Positions 7,835 to 15,671 of a stretch of DNA of 21,688 bases are shown here, in pieces; the stretch's first letter is position 1; the number at the start of each line of letters is the position of its first letter. The notes under the pieces are model-generated. The model was not told the DNA's origin. It did no database searches and saw only the letters and a program-made list of their open reading frames with translations. A program made the position numbers and the translations under genes. The DNA comes from CAVPCY01 sp963702525 (GTDB lineage: Bacteria; Actinomycetota; Coriobacteriia; Anaerosomatales; PHET01), in the NCBI GenBank assembly GCA_963702525.1, contig CAVPCY010000003.1, positions 1-21,688 on the forward strand. Reading direction: 5' to 3'.

Positions 7835-8580
7835 GCCACGCACCCCACACATTTCTCGTAGCCCTGCCGCGAGATCTCGTCGATGAGGTCGCGGGGGTCG
7901 CCCTGACAGGCCAGCCGGCCGTCGAACAGGACGTGGCCGATGTCTGCGCTCACGTAGTCGAGGATATGGCCCGTGTGCGTGATGATGAGTCCTGCCCGCG
8001 GGTGATCGGTCGGTCGCTCGCCCTTCAGAAGGGCGGAGATCGCGTCTCCCACGAGTTCGACGTTCTCGAGGTCCACGCCGCTCTCGGGTTCGTCGAACAT
8101 CGCGAGCGCCGGGGCCTGGGCGACGACCTGCGCCATCTCCGAGCGCTTCGTCTCGCCGCCCGAGAAGCCCGTGTTGACATCGCGGTCGAGCATGGCATCG
8201 ACGTTGAGATGCTCGGCGATCCTCTGCAGTTCCTCAGCGCTGCGAGCACCCGCCGAGACCACCGCGAGCATCTGGCGAAGCCGCACGCCCCGTACCGCCG
8301 GAGGATGCTGGTATGCGAGCCCGATTCCCAGACGCGCTCGCTGATCGATCTCGAGCGGGAGCAGGTCTTGCCCACGGAATCCGATCCGGCCCGCGGTCAC
8401 CTCGTAGCCGGGGAACCCCACGATGGTGTTGAGCAGCGTCGTCTTGCCGCTTCCGTTCGGCCCGAGCAGGACGTGCGTCTCGCCCTCTCGAATCACCAGA
8501 TCGATGCCCGAGAGTATCTCCCGCTCACCCACACGGACCCGCAGCCCCTCCACCTCGAGAACGGGCGCAGCACCGGTCAT
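7822..8580 (-). CDS. sufC: Fe-S cluster assembly ATPase SufC
   Basis: A complete 252-residue ABC-type ATPase with Walker A GPNGSGKTT, a Q-loop region (AYQHPPAVRGV), the SufC-type signature FSGGETKRSEM, Walker B LAMFDEPESGVDLEN (the Pro-Glu-Ser-Gly-Val-Asp run is typical of SufC) and the switch His in ITHTGHIL. It powers remodelling of the SufB scaffold. The ATG at 8580 follows AAGGAGGCACGCC, an excellent SD, whereas the open frame extending to 8628 has none. Its last residues are YEKCVGCVACRR, with three cysteines spaced CxxCxxC in a tail that has no counterpart in E. coli SufC. The stop lies 13 bases inside the sufB start chosen here, so the pair is translationally coupled. The gene is divergent from the multiheme cytochrome. 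Confidence 0.93.
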   Translation of the reverse strand: MTGAAPVLEVEGLRVRVGEREILSGIDLVIREGETHVLLGPNGSGKTTLLNTIVGFPGYEVTAGRIGFRGQDLLPLEIDQRARLGIGLAYQHPPAVRGVRLRQMLAVVSAGARSAEELQRIAEHLNVDAMLDRDVNTGFSGGETKRSEMAQVVAQAPALAMFDEPESGVDLENVELVGDAISALLKGERPTDHPRAGLIITHTGHILDYVSADIGHVLFDGRLACQGDPRDLIDEISRQGYEKCVGCVACRR

Positions 8581-8755
8581 GGCGTGCCTCCTTGGAGCCC
8601 AGATTGATGGTACCCAGACTCGGCACACGCTCGCTCGTCATCAGGTTAGCGGGAATCGTCGCGGGGAATCTCCCGAGTACTGAGATGCATCTGGAGGAAC
8701 GCCGATGTCGGCGGTGACTGAGGGTAGGGTCGGCGCTCGCGGCGGGGGGAGTGAC

Positions 8756-10105
8756 ATGATGAGGCTCCGTTGTCTCTTGGCTTTCGTGGTGCTGGTCGTG
8801 GGGATGGTGCCGGCGACCGCACTGACGCTGCCATCGATTCCCGCGAAGGCGTTTCAGCCTTCGACGGAGTGTGGGTGCCACGCAGGCCTTGCAGCCGAGT
8901 GGCGGCCGTCGATGCATGCCAAGGCGCTGAGCGACCCGCTCTACCAGTACAAGCTTGCCGAGGCGGACAAGGCCACGAACGGTGCTCTCGGCCCGTTCTG
9001 CAACTCCTGCCACGGTCCGATCGCCGTCATGTCGGGCCAGCTCAGGGGTGTGGATCAGTCCAAGTTGACCTCGGCTTCCGCCGAGGGTGTCACGTGCGAC
9101 TTCTGTCACCGTGTCACCGGCACGGGCGTGCCGGTGGCCAACGTCTCGCAGACGGTTGCGAATGATCAGGTGAAGCGCGCGCAGATCAAGGACCCGCAAT
9201 CGCCACACCCGGCTGCCTACAGCGAGTTCCACAAGACCGCGGAGTTCTGCGGAGCGTGCCACGACGTGATCCACCCCGCTGTCCCCGGGCTGCTTCTGGA
9301 GGCAACCTACACGGAGTGGAAGGCCAGCCCGTACGCCCAGCAGGGGATCGTGTGCCAGGACTGTCACATGACGCGGGGTCCGGGGCCTGCCGTTCCCGAA
9401 GCGCGCAGGGCGGCGGCTATGGGCCCGGAGCGTCTCGGCATACACTCGATGACCTTCGTGGGCGGCAACGTGGGGCTCGGGGACTCCGCCTTGGCCGAGG
9501 AGCGGCTCAAGGCCGCCGCAGCCGTCACGGTGTCGGTCCCTGAGGGTGCCAAGAGCGGCGAGAGCGTGGTGGTGACCGCTACGGTGGCCAACATCGGGGC
9601 GGGGCACTACCTCCCGACCGGTCTGACCGAGGTCCGCGAGATGTGGCTCGAGGTGACCACTCAGGGCGCGGACGGCGAGAAGCAGGTCGTCGGCGAGCGG
9701 CGTTTCGGAACCGTCCTGAAGGACGCCAAGGGCAAGCACCCCGTGGAGTTGTGGGAGGCCACCGCCATCTACTCGGACGACAGGATCCCGCCGCTCGAGA
9801 GCGTGACCCAGACCACGACCATCACGGTGGGAGAGGGGCCGGTGACGGTCGCCGCGACTCTCTACTATCGCTCCGCGCCAGAGGAGATGGCGGCGAAAGC
9901 CGGCGTCGAGCTGCCGACCACTGAGATGGCGGCGGCGAGCGCGTCTCTCAGGCCTGTCGACTGGGACGGGAAGTCCGGCGCAAGCTCGCAGGAGGAGCCC
10001 GCCTCAGGGGGTGCGCTGCCGGTCCTTGTCGTTGCGGTCATCGTCGTGGGCGCCGTCATCGGCACGGTGCTGTGGATGCGTAGGCGCAAGCCCAGTTCCA
10101 GCTAG
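8756..10105 (+). CDS. Exported, membrane-anchored multiheme c-type cytochrome
   Basis: A 449-residue protein with a signal peptide (about residues 1-25, MMRLRCLL then a long hydrophobic core). Four canonical heme-c attachment motifs are CNSCH (82-86), CDFCH (114-118), CGACH (165-169) and CQDCH (200-204). A fifth, shortened motif CGCH (39-42) occupies the position where related cytochromes have their first heme site. Additional His residues (HSM, HK, HP) could be distal ligands. After the heme domain comes a beta-rich, Ig-like region (about 255-395) and a C-terminal transmembrane helix (about 418-438) followed by RRRK, so the heme domain faces outside. The ATG at 8756 follows GGGGGGAGTGAC; an upstream in-frame ATG at 8705 gives an unlikely N-terminal extension. 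The likely role is extracytoplasmic electron transfer; the acceptor is unknown. Confidence 0.88.
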   Translation: MMRLRCLLAFVVLVVGMVPATALTLPSIPAKAFQPSTECGCHAGLAAEWRPSMHAKALSDPLYQYKLAEADKATNGALGPFCNSCHGPIAVMSGQLRGVDQSKLTSASAEGVTCDFCHRVTGTGVPVANVSQTVANDQVKRAQIKDPQSPHPAAYSEFHKTAEFCGACHDVIHPAVPGLLLEATYTEWKASPYAQQGIVCQDCHMTRGPGPAVPEARRAAAMGPERLGIHSMTFVGGNVGLGDSALAEERLKAAAAVTVSVPEGAKSGESVVVTATVANIGAGHYLPTGLTEVREMWLEVTTQGADGEKQVVGERRFGTVLKDAKGKHPVELWEATAIYSDDRIPPLESVTQTTTITVGEGPVTVAATLYYRSAPEEMAAKAGVELPTTEMAAASASLRPVDWDGKSGASSQEEPASGGALPVLVVAVIVVGAVIGTVLWMRRRKPSSS

Positions 10106-10251
10106 CTGAGACATGCTCGACCGCGGGTCGCGGCGCGCCGCCGAACGCGTCTTGCGCCGCACGTGGCTGTGTTTCGCCCGGCCGGGAGGTTGATAGACTG
10201 GACCGGGTACCCGCTGCCAGCGGAGCCTGCAGCCGTTGGGGAGGCATGACC

Positions 10252-10932
10252 GTGTCGCGCATGACGTCCATTCGATCTCGTCCGACGATCGACAACGTCA
10301 TGTTGGTCGCGGTCGTCATCTGCTTGGCGATCGGGGTGGTCCGGATCGCGATCGTGGGCGCGGTGGTGCCTTGGACATACGTGCGAGCGAGCCGAACCAA
10401 CGCCAGCTTCGTGAACCTGCTCGCGAGCGGCCCGGCTGCCTCATGGTGGGCTCGGCGCGTGCCGTACCGCGAGGGCGGCGACTATCTGGGTGTGATGTCG
10501 CGCCACTCTTCCGTCCGTACGGTGGGAGCTGTGCTCGGCGTGCTGGTCGAGCAGGAGCGCGCCAAGGGCGTCGACATCCGACGCGTGCGCGTACCCGAGG
10601 ATCAGACCGCGCTTTACGGAGTGCCGCCTGGTACGCCGATGGTGCGCACCGACGGCACCGCGTTCCGTTCGGCGTGGGCGCCTCCCCGGCGCTACGCTGC
10701 GCTGCTCACCGATGTCACCGTCGAGACAGTCGACTACCGGCCGCTCCTTACTCCGCAGCAGGCCGCCGCGCTGGCGTCCGGCGCCGGTCTCCAGAAGCGT
10801 GCCGAGGACTTCTTCGTGGGACGACCCGCCGAGAATGGCTCGGGAACGTGGGTGCTGCTCGCCCGCCAGGGCGTAACGCGGGAGTTCTTGCTGGTTCCGA
10901 TCGAATTGAGTCCGGCAGGTGGTGCGCTCTGA
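10252..10932 (+). CDS. Uncharacterised single-pass membrane protein
   Basis: I do not recognise a family. The protein is about 226 residues with one strong transmembrane segment near the N-terminus (VMLVAVVICLAIGVVRIAIV), followed by about 185 residues likely outside the membrane. These contain a charged middle (EQERAKGVDIRRVRVPEDQ) and an Ala-rich helix (LLTPQQAAALASG). The GTG at 10252 is chosen because GGAGG (10240-10244) lies seven bases before it; the ATG at 10246 is only one base from that SD. Its TGA (10930-10932) overlaps the probable CTG start of the next gene, so the two were probably made together and may form a membrane complex. The perfect palindrome CGGGTACCCG just upstream (10203-10212) could be regulatory. 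Confidence 0.7.
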   Translation: MSRMTSIRSRPTIDNVMLVAVVICLAIGVVRIAIVGAVVPWTYVRASRTNASFVNLLASGPAASWWARRVPYREGGDYLGVMSRHSSVRTVGAVLGVLVEQERAKGVDIRRVRVPEDQTALYGVPPGTPMVRTDGTAFRSAWAPPRRYAALLTDVTVETVDYRPLLTPQQAAALASGAGLQKRAEDFFVGRPAENGSGTWVLLARQGVTREFLLVPIELSPAGGAL

Positions 10933-12443
10933 GCACGACGTGGAGCGAGCTGGCAGCCGTCTTCTTCTTCATCGCCGTCGGATGGGTGGCCTTGTGGCCC
11001 GCGAGACGCTGCCTCGGTCCGTGGGGCTACCACATCGCCGCGCTCCCCACTGGGCTTCTATCGGCGGCGATGGCAGGGACGTTCTCGACGCTGGCCAACC
11101 GGCCGCTCGACGTAGTGAGCGCGCTTGCAGGCGCCGCACTTCTCGTTGCAGGCGTGCGGTCGTCTATCGGCTAGCCGGCGGGGCCTCGCCTGTGCGGGGC
11201 GCTGTTGGTTGGAGGAGCTTCATCATCGCCGGCGGGGCGCTCGGGCGGCCTCGGCGGCGGCCATGGGCTTTCTCCGGCTCACCGTGTCGAACAACGACTC
11301 GGTGATGTCGTACTGGCCGCTCGGGGTGCAGCTGGCTCGAACCGGCCAGCTCACGAGGGCGCTGACCGCAGCGCGCAGCGCGCTCATTCCGGGCATGAAC
11401 GCGATCCACATCGCCTTCGGCAGCGACTGGGCCTACGTCATCTACCCGATGCTGGGCGCGACGATGGTCGCCTGGCTGGCATTCACGCTGCTCGGCGGAC
11501 CTTTCAGCGCGTCGGACCGCAGAACGGCGATGTGGATCGCCTGCGCGTCGGTGCTTGCGCTCGCGATAGAGCCCTCGTTCATCTTCAACTCGCTGTTCGT
11601 CCACTCTCACATGGTGAGCGGCCTGTACCTGTTCATGTCGCTCACGTGCGTGTGGCTCGCGGGACGCCAAGACGGCGCGAGCGAATCGCAGCGGAGCGTC
11701 CACGGCGATGCTCGTGCTCGCAGGCGCGTTCGCCGCTGGCTTCGCTCTGGGCCGTCCCGACGGGCTCGCGTACCAGTTCGTGCCGGTCGTGGCCGCGATC
11801 TCGCTGCTGACACGCTCAACCGTCGACCGCCGAGCAGTACTCGCGTTCTTCGGCCCGCTCCTCTTTATCGAGCTGAGCGTCTACGCGGCAACGTACGCGG
11901 AGTTGGGGCTGTGGGAGTCGGGCAAGCTTGACGGCAAGATCACGCTGGTGATTCTCGGGGTACTGTTGCTCTCGTCGGCAGGACCTTGGATCGTGCAGGC
12001 CCTCGATCGCGTGGGCCGTGTGCGATTGGCTGGGGAGCGGTTCGAAGCGCTAGTCGTGTCCGCCGCCGCCCTGCTCACCGCGGTTGCCCTCGCACTCAAG
12101 TGGGACACGGCCGGCGGGGCTCTCGACAACGCGCGCACGAACCTCTTCGCAGGGGCCGGCGGCTACCACTATCTGTGGTACGGCGTCGTCGTGCTGCTCG
12201 TACTATCGGTTCTCACCGGCGACGCGCTTCGGCCAGTCGTCGTGGACCCGATCCCCGTTCCTGTCGACGCTGCTGTTCCTGGTTATCGCCGCACTCGTGC
12301 ACGGGCTCTCGCACGAGGGGCGCATCGGTCCTGGCGACAGTCTCAACCGCGTCGTGTTCCACGTCATTCCCGTCGTGGTCTGGTTCGCCGCCGCCGTGGT
12401 GGCGAGGATCCTCGGACCGGCGCCAAGCACCCAAGCCGAGTAG
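10929..12443 (+). CDS. Multi-pass membrane protein, possibly GT-C glycosyltransferase-like; several frame breaks
   Basis: The coding signal passes through three frames with breaks near 11190, 11245, 11700 and 12240 (two missing and two extra bases, net zero), giving about 504 residues. Around ten hydrophobic segments are visible, beginning LAAVFFFIAVGWVALW and ending VVWFAAAVVARIL. An early extracytoplasmic loop reads LTVSNNDSVMSYWPLGVQLARTGQL, which recalls the acidic catalytic loop of GT-C membrane glycosyltransferases. That similarity is weak and the family is not certain. There is no ATG, GTG or TTG at the 5' end. A CTG at 10929 lies six bases after AGGTGG and overlaps the previous stop as CTGA, so it is either a rare start or a miscalled ATG. 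The gene converges with the carboxypeptidase gene, with only 12 bases between stops. Confidence 0.68.
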
Positions 12444-12461
12444 GGAACCTGCCGGCTACTC
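12438..12461. terminator. Short hairpin spanning both stop codons of convergent genes
   Basis: GAGTAG (12438-12443) and CTACTC (12456-12461) form a perfect six-base stem around a 12-base loop. The arms contain the TAG stop of the membrane protein and the stop of the carboxypeptidase on the other strand. The position suits a bidirectional terminator, but the stem is short and lacks a U-tract. Confidence 0.33.
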
Positions 12462-14025
12462 TGCCACCTCGAGCGAGGCCACGGTAGGCCTGCCGGTCAG
12501 ACCGCGCCAGCGTCGCTCGAACCAGATGCCGATGCGGTCCACGACCCCCGGCGCCGCGACCGTCGAAGCCGCAATGACGGGCACCCGGGCGACCGCGGCG
12601 TCCTTCTGCGAGTAGACGATCTCGCCCAGCCGATCGCCCGCGTTCACTGGTGCGCGGACCGTCCGGTACAGCCGGACCGCTCGCTCGACGGGCGCCGCAG
12701 GGTCGAAGGGCTCGACCGAGACGGATGCGTCCGCAGCACGGGCCACGACCGAGCGGTCGAGGTAGTCCGAGATCGGCACCGAGCCCACGGTCTCCTCGGC
12801 GGAGGCGACGTCTGCGGCCGCCACGACCGGAACGCTGGCCACGAACCGCTCACCCTGCGTCAGCTCGATCCGGCCCAGTTCCTGCCCCTCAAAGACGGGC
12901 AACGCCACCTGCTGCTGCAGCAACAGCGCGCGCTTGACCGGACCGTCGATGTCGAACACCACCGCCGAGGTGGTCTCGGCGAAGCGCGCCTGCACGCTGC
13001 GAGACGGATCGGCAGCGAGAGGCACAGCGCCGACGGTCTCGGTGGCGGTCGCGACCGTCTGCCGTCTCAGGTGTTTGAACCCCCAGTCGAGCAGCCGCTT
13101 CGAGTTGGTGAACCGCGCCTTGTTGCTGGGCGCGCCGAGCACCACCGAGGTCAGCGTTATCCCGTCGCGCTCGGCGGTGGTGACCACGCCATACTTCGCG
13201 TCGCCGGTATAGCCCGTCTTGCCGCCCAGCATGCCGCGATACTCGCCGAGCAGCTCGTTGGTGTTCTCGACCTTGCGGGCCTTGCGCTTCTTGTACGCCG
13301 GAAGCGTGACCTTCTCGAGCGCCACGATGCGCCGGAACTCGGGGTTCTTCATCGCCGTGTGCATGAGCGATGCGATGTCCGCTGCCGAGCTCCGGTGTCC
13401 AGGTGCGTCCAAACCGTGCGGGTTGGAGAATCGGGTGTCGTTCAGGCCCAGCTCGGTCGCCCGCGAGTTCATCTCCTTGGACGAACGCAGGCATCGTCCC
13501 GCCCACGTGCTCGGCGAGCGCATATGCTGCGTCGTTGGAAGAGGCAACAAGCGCCAGTTCGAGGAGCTGCCGCACGGTGAGCGTCTCGCCTGCGCGCAGG
13601 CCAAGCGCGTAGTCCACGTTCGAGGCGGCCTTCGAGACGGTCACCTTGTCGTCGAGGTTCGCGCGGTCGAGCACCACGAGCGCGACCATGATCTTGGTGA
13701 TGCTCGCCATCGCCCGGCGGGTCGTGGGCTGCCGAGTCCACAGCGCGCGTCCGTCAGCGCCTTCGAGCAGCCCTGCTGCCGCGTCGATGTCGGGCGCCGC
13801 CGACGCAGCCCGGTCCGGCGAGCCGAGAGCGACGCCGCCGATCTGGTCGGTTGAGAGCCGCGCAGCAATCGCAGGCTGGGGAGCTAGCAGCATAGCGCTC
13901 GCGGTCGCGAGCAGGACCGCCGCTAGGAGCATCGCAGCTGCAACAAGCAGTCCGATTGCCGGCGGCCCCTGGACGCGGGTCACGTCTGCTGCTGCGTTCG
14001 GGTGGCGTGCACTCACGCTCTGCAT
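12456..14025 (-). CDS. dacA: D-alanyl-D-alanine carboxypeptidase (peptidase S11, PBP5-like) with duplicated C-terminal domain; one frame break
   Basis: This enzyme trims the terminal D-Ala from peptidoglycan pentapeptides at the outer face of the membrane. All three active-site motifs are present: SITK (Ser108, Lys111), SSN (162-164) and KTG (269-271, in GGKTGYTG). An N-terminal hydrophobic segment (about residues 22-50) is a signal peptide or anchor. The frame breaks near 13485; removing one base from GTCCAAG restores the family-typical AFVKEMN. Repaired length is about 522 residues, longer than usual, because the region after the catalytic domain holds two similar beta-domain copies beginning VGAVPLAADPSRSVQAR and VGSVPISDYLDRSVVAR. 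The protein ends with an amphipathic stretch (IGIWFERRWRGL), as in PBP5 membrane anchors. The ATG at 14025 follows GAAGGGACC. Confidence 0.9.
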
Positions 14026-14214
14026 GGTCCCTTCGGTGATCTGGTCTCAGGTCGGCTCAAGCGTGCCACACACCGCGCCCGGCTTGCCAGAGTGCGCGAG
14101 GGACTACGTGGGTGCGGTACCGGTCGCCAGATGATCCATAGCACCGATCACTGGAGGGCGCGAGCCCGGCCGACACGCGACTCTAGAGTTCACGCCCGGC
14201 CGTGCCGCCACCTT

Positions 14215-14234
14215 GCGTGAGGACAGTCTCACGC
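14215..14234. promoter_or_regulatory. Perfect inverted repeat upstream of the monoheme acidic-tail gene
   Basis: GCGTGAG (14215-14221) and CTCACGC (14228-14234) are perfect inverted arms around a six-base spacer, GACAGT. They lie about 72 bases before the GTG at 14307 in a 281-base divergent region. Size and symmetry fit a dimeric regulator operator. A nine-base direct repeat, GCCCGGCCG, also occurs at 14164-14172 and 14194-14202 with a 30-base period. No convincing -35/-10 pair is seen, so the role is inferred. Confidence 0.4.
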
Positions 14235-14306
14235 TGGTCTCACCGCAGGTTCACGCAAGACGCCGAACCTACTCAGGTAACTGTCCCACGAAGAGCGGAG
14301 GTCAGC

Positions 14307-14897
14307 GTGAATCTGAAGAAGTTGATGTCATCGAAGGTCGCATGGTTGACAGCGGGTGTTCTGGCTATGGTGCTGGCGGCGGCGACACTCGCACAGGCCG
14401 CACCGACCATCGGGTCAGGCGCGACCGCGCCTTCATCTCACAGCGATGGCAGATCTGCCGAGCCGTGTGCGGACTGCCACAGTGTCCAGCCCGCGCCGAC
14501 ACCTGTTGTGGATCCAGCGCCGGCTCCTGACCCCGGGCCCGTGGTCGATCCTGCGCCTGCCCCTGTTGTCGACCCTGCGCCCGCACCCGCGCCAACCGAC
14601 GAAGCCGATGACGACTCCGACGAGGCGGACGATGATACTGACGAAGTGAACGAGGCCGATGATGATGCCGATGAAGTGGACGACGCCGACGAGGATGGCG
14701 ACAAGGCCCATCACGGTGCCGACAAGGCCGATGATGACGCCGACGACCGCGACGACGATGCAGACGATCGTCACGAGGCCCGCAAGTCCTCCAGGTCGCA
14801 CGATGACGCCGACAAGGCCCACGAGTCGAGTGACTCGCCGCAAGACAGCGGCGCAGGCGGCAACCACAGCGAGAACTCCGACCGTAACAACGACTAG
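14307..14897 (+). CDS. Exported monoheme c-type cytochrome-like protein with Pro-rich linker and Asp-rich tail
   Basis: A 196-residue protein in three parts. Residues 1-32 are a signal peptide (KK, then a hydrophobic core ending AQAAP). Residues 33-60 contain one heme-c motif, CADCH (54-58), preceded by SHSDGRSAEP. Residues 61-97 are a Pro/Ala/Val linker made of repeated VVDPAPAP units. Residues 98 to about 157 are extremely acidic and repetitive (DEADDDSDEADDDTDE, then DDAD-type units); the end is a His/Ser/Asp-rich hydrophilic segment. The GTG at 14307 is chosen because GGAGG lies five bases before it; an upstream in-frame ATG at 14202 would bury the signal peptide. I know no named family for the whole architecture. 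The tail should be disordered and could bind cations, mineral surfaces or basic partners. Low complexity also makes a passive spacer possible. Confidence 0.75.
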   Translation: MNLKKLMSSKVAWLTAGVLAMVLAAATLAQAAPTIGSGATAPSSHSDGRSAEPCADCHSVQPAPTPVVDPAPAPDPGPVVDPAPAPVVDPAPAPAPTDEADDDSDEADDDTDEVNEADDDADEVDDADEDGDKAHHGADKADDDADDRDDDADDRHEARKSSRSHDDADKAHESSDSPQDSGAGGNHSENSDRNND

Positions 14898-14937
14898 GCT
14901 GATCTAGGGCGGCACCTAGGTAGCTGACCGGCACTCG

Positions 14938-14970
14938 AGCGCCCGTATCCGGACCACCGGTGCGGGCGCT
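14938..14970 (+). terminator. Hairpin terminator candidate after the monoheme gene
   Basis: AGCGCCCG (14938-14945) and CGGGCGCT (14963-14970) form a perfect eight-base GC-rich stem around a 17-base loop, itself partly paired through CCGG. The downstream bases TTCGTGTTTCG are T-rich for this genome. It lies 41 bases after the stop at 14897. This is the best rho-independent-like terminator on the plus strand in the window. Confidence 0.6.
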
Positions 14971-15015
14971 TCGTGTTTCGCCCTACGGCTGGCGGGCTCA
15001 GCTGACCTCATTGCG

Positions 15016-15046
15016 CCACGCGGGCCTGACCAAGGCGTGCCCGTGG
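15016..15046 (-). terminator. Bulged hairpin downstream of the methyltransferase gene
   Basis: CCAC and GGGC (15016-15019, 15022-15025) pair with GCCC and GTGG (15039-15046), leaving a two-base bulge and a 13-base loop. It lies 19 bases beyond the methyltransferase stop on the minus strand. There is no U-tract; the role is suggested only by position. Confidence 0.3.
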
Positions 15047-15064
15047 TGAAGCTCCGGGTCGCAG

Positions 15065-15643
15065 CTACGTGGGCTTGGTGGCCGTCACGAGGCTGTGCCA
15101 CTCGAGCCCGCCCCACGCCGCGACCTCGGCGAAACCCGCTTCGCGCAGCATGGCGGCGATGTGCTCGGCGCTTACGCGGATGTGGCGCGGCGGCCCCTTC
15201 GGCGTGTCGGCATCGGTCCAGTCGACCACGGCAAGGCGGCCGTCCGGGCGTAGCAGTCGCAGTGCTTCGCGATAGCTCTCGAACGGATCGGCGAGCTCGT
15301 GGTGCAGGTTGATCATGATCGCCACGTCAGCCACACCGTCGTCGAGGGGGACCGCTGTCTCGTCGGCGAGCACCGGTACGATGCGACCTTCAGCAACCTC
15401 GGGACGGTTGGCGCGCATCCACTCCACCATCGACGGCTCCAAGTCCGCCGCGTACACGATCGCACCGGGCGCCATCTGCGCGAAACGGACGGCGAACAGC
15501 CCCGTACCCGCGCCGATGTCCACGATCACGCGCGGGTCCGTGATGCCAATCGCCGCCCATATCACCTCTGGCTTGATCGAGTCGAAGCGCCCTTCGTCGT
15601 TGAGCCGTTCCATCTTCGCGAGGTCGAACTTGAGATGCGCCAT
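15065..15643 (-). CDS. Class I SAM-dependent methyltransferase
   Basis: A complete 192-residue protein with the Rossmann-like SAM-binding fold. Motif I reads VIVDIGAGTGLFA, followed by the acidic strand end VYAADLEPSMVEWM. The post-motifs are VADVAIMINLHHELADP (motif IV region) and LRLLRPDGRLAVVDW. Such enzymes move the methyl group of S-adenosylmethionine to small molecules or proteins; the substrate is not predictable from the sequence. The ATG at 15643 follows AGAAGGGCGG. It starts 28 bases after the stop of the acyl-CoA synthetase/GNAT gene on the same strand, so the two are probably cotranscribed. A biochemical link to protein acylation is possible but unsupported. Confidence 0.88.
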   Translation of the reverse strand: MAHLKFDLAKMERLNDEGRFDSIKPEVIWAAIGITDPRVIVDIGAGTGLFAVRFAQMAPGAIVYAADLEPSMVEWMRANRPEVAEGRIVPVLADETAVPLDDGVADVAIMINLHHELADPFESYREALRLLRPDGRLAVVDWTDADTPKGPPRHIRVSAEHIAAMLREAGFAEVAAWGGLEWHSLVTATKPT

Positions 15644-15671
15644 GTTCCGCCCTTCTCGTCTCGTCGGCCGG

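Noticed and set aside
8525..9739. 400-codon open frame on the minus strand
   Set aside because: It lies opposite the multiheme cytochrome and the sufC start, whose motifs and signal peptide are unmistakable.
14598..14780. Regular GAC/GAT/GCC repeats as a possible CRISPR or non-coding repeat array
   Set aside because: The unit length is only 3-12 bases without spacers, and the frame is intact from a good SD to the stop; it encodes the acidic tail.
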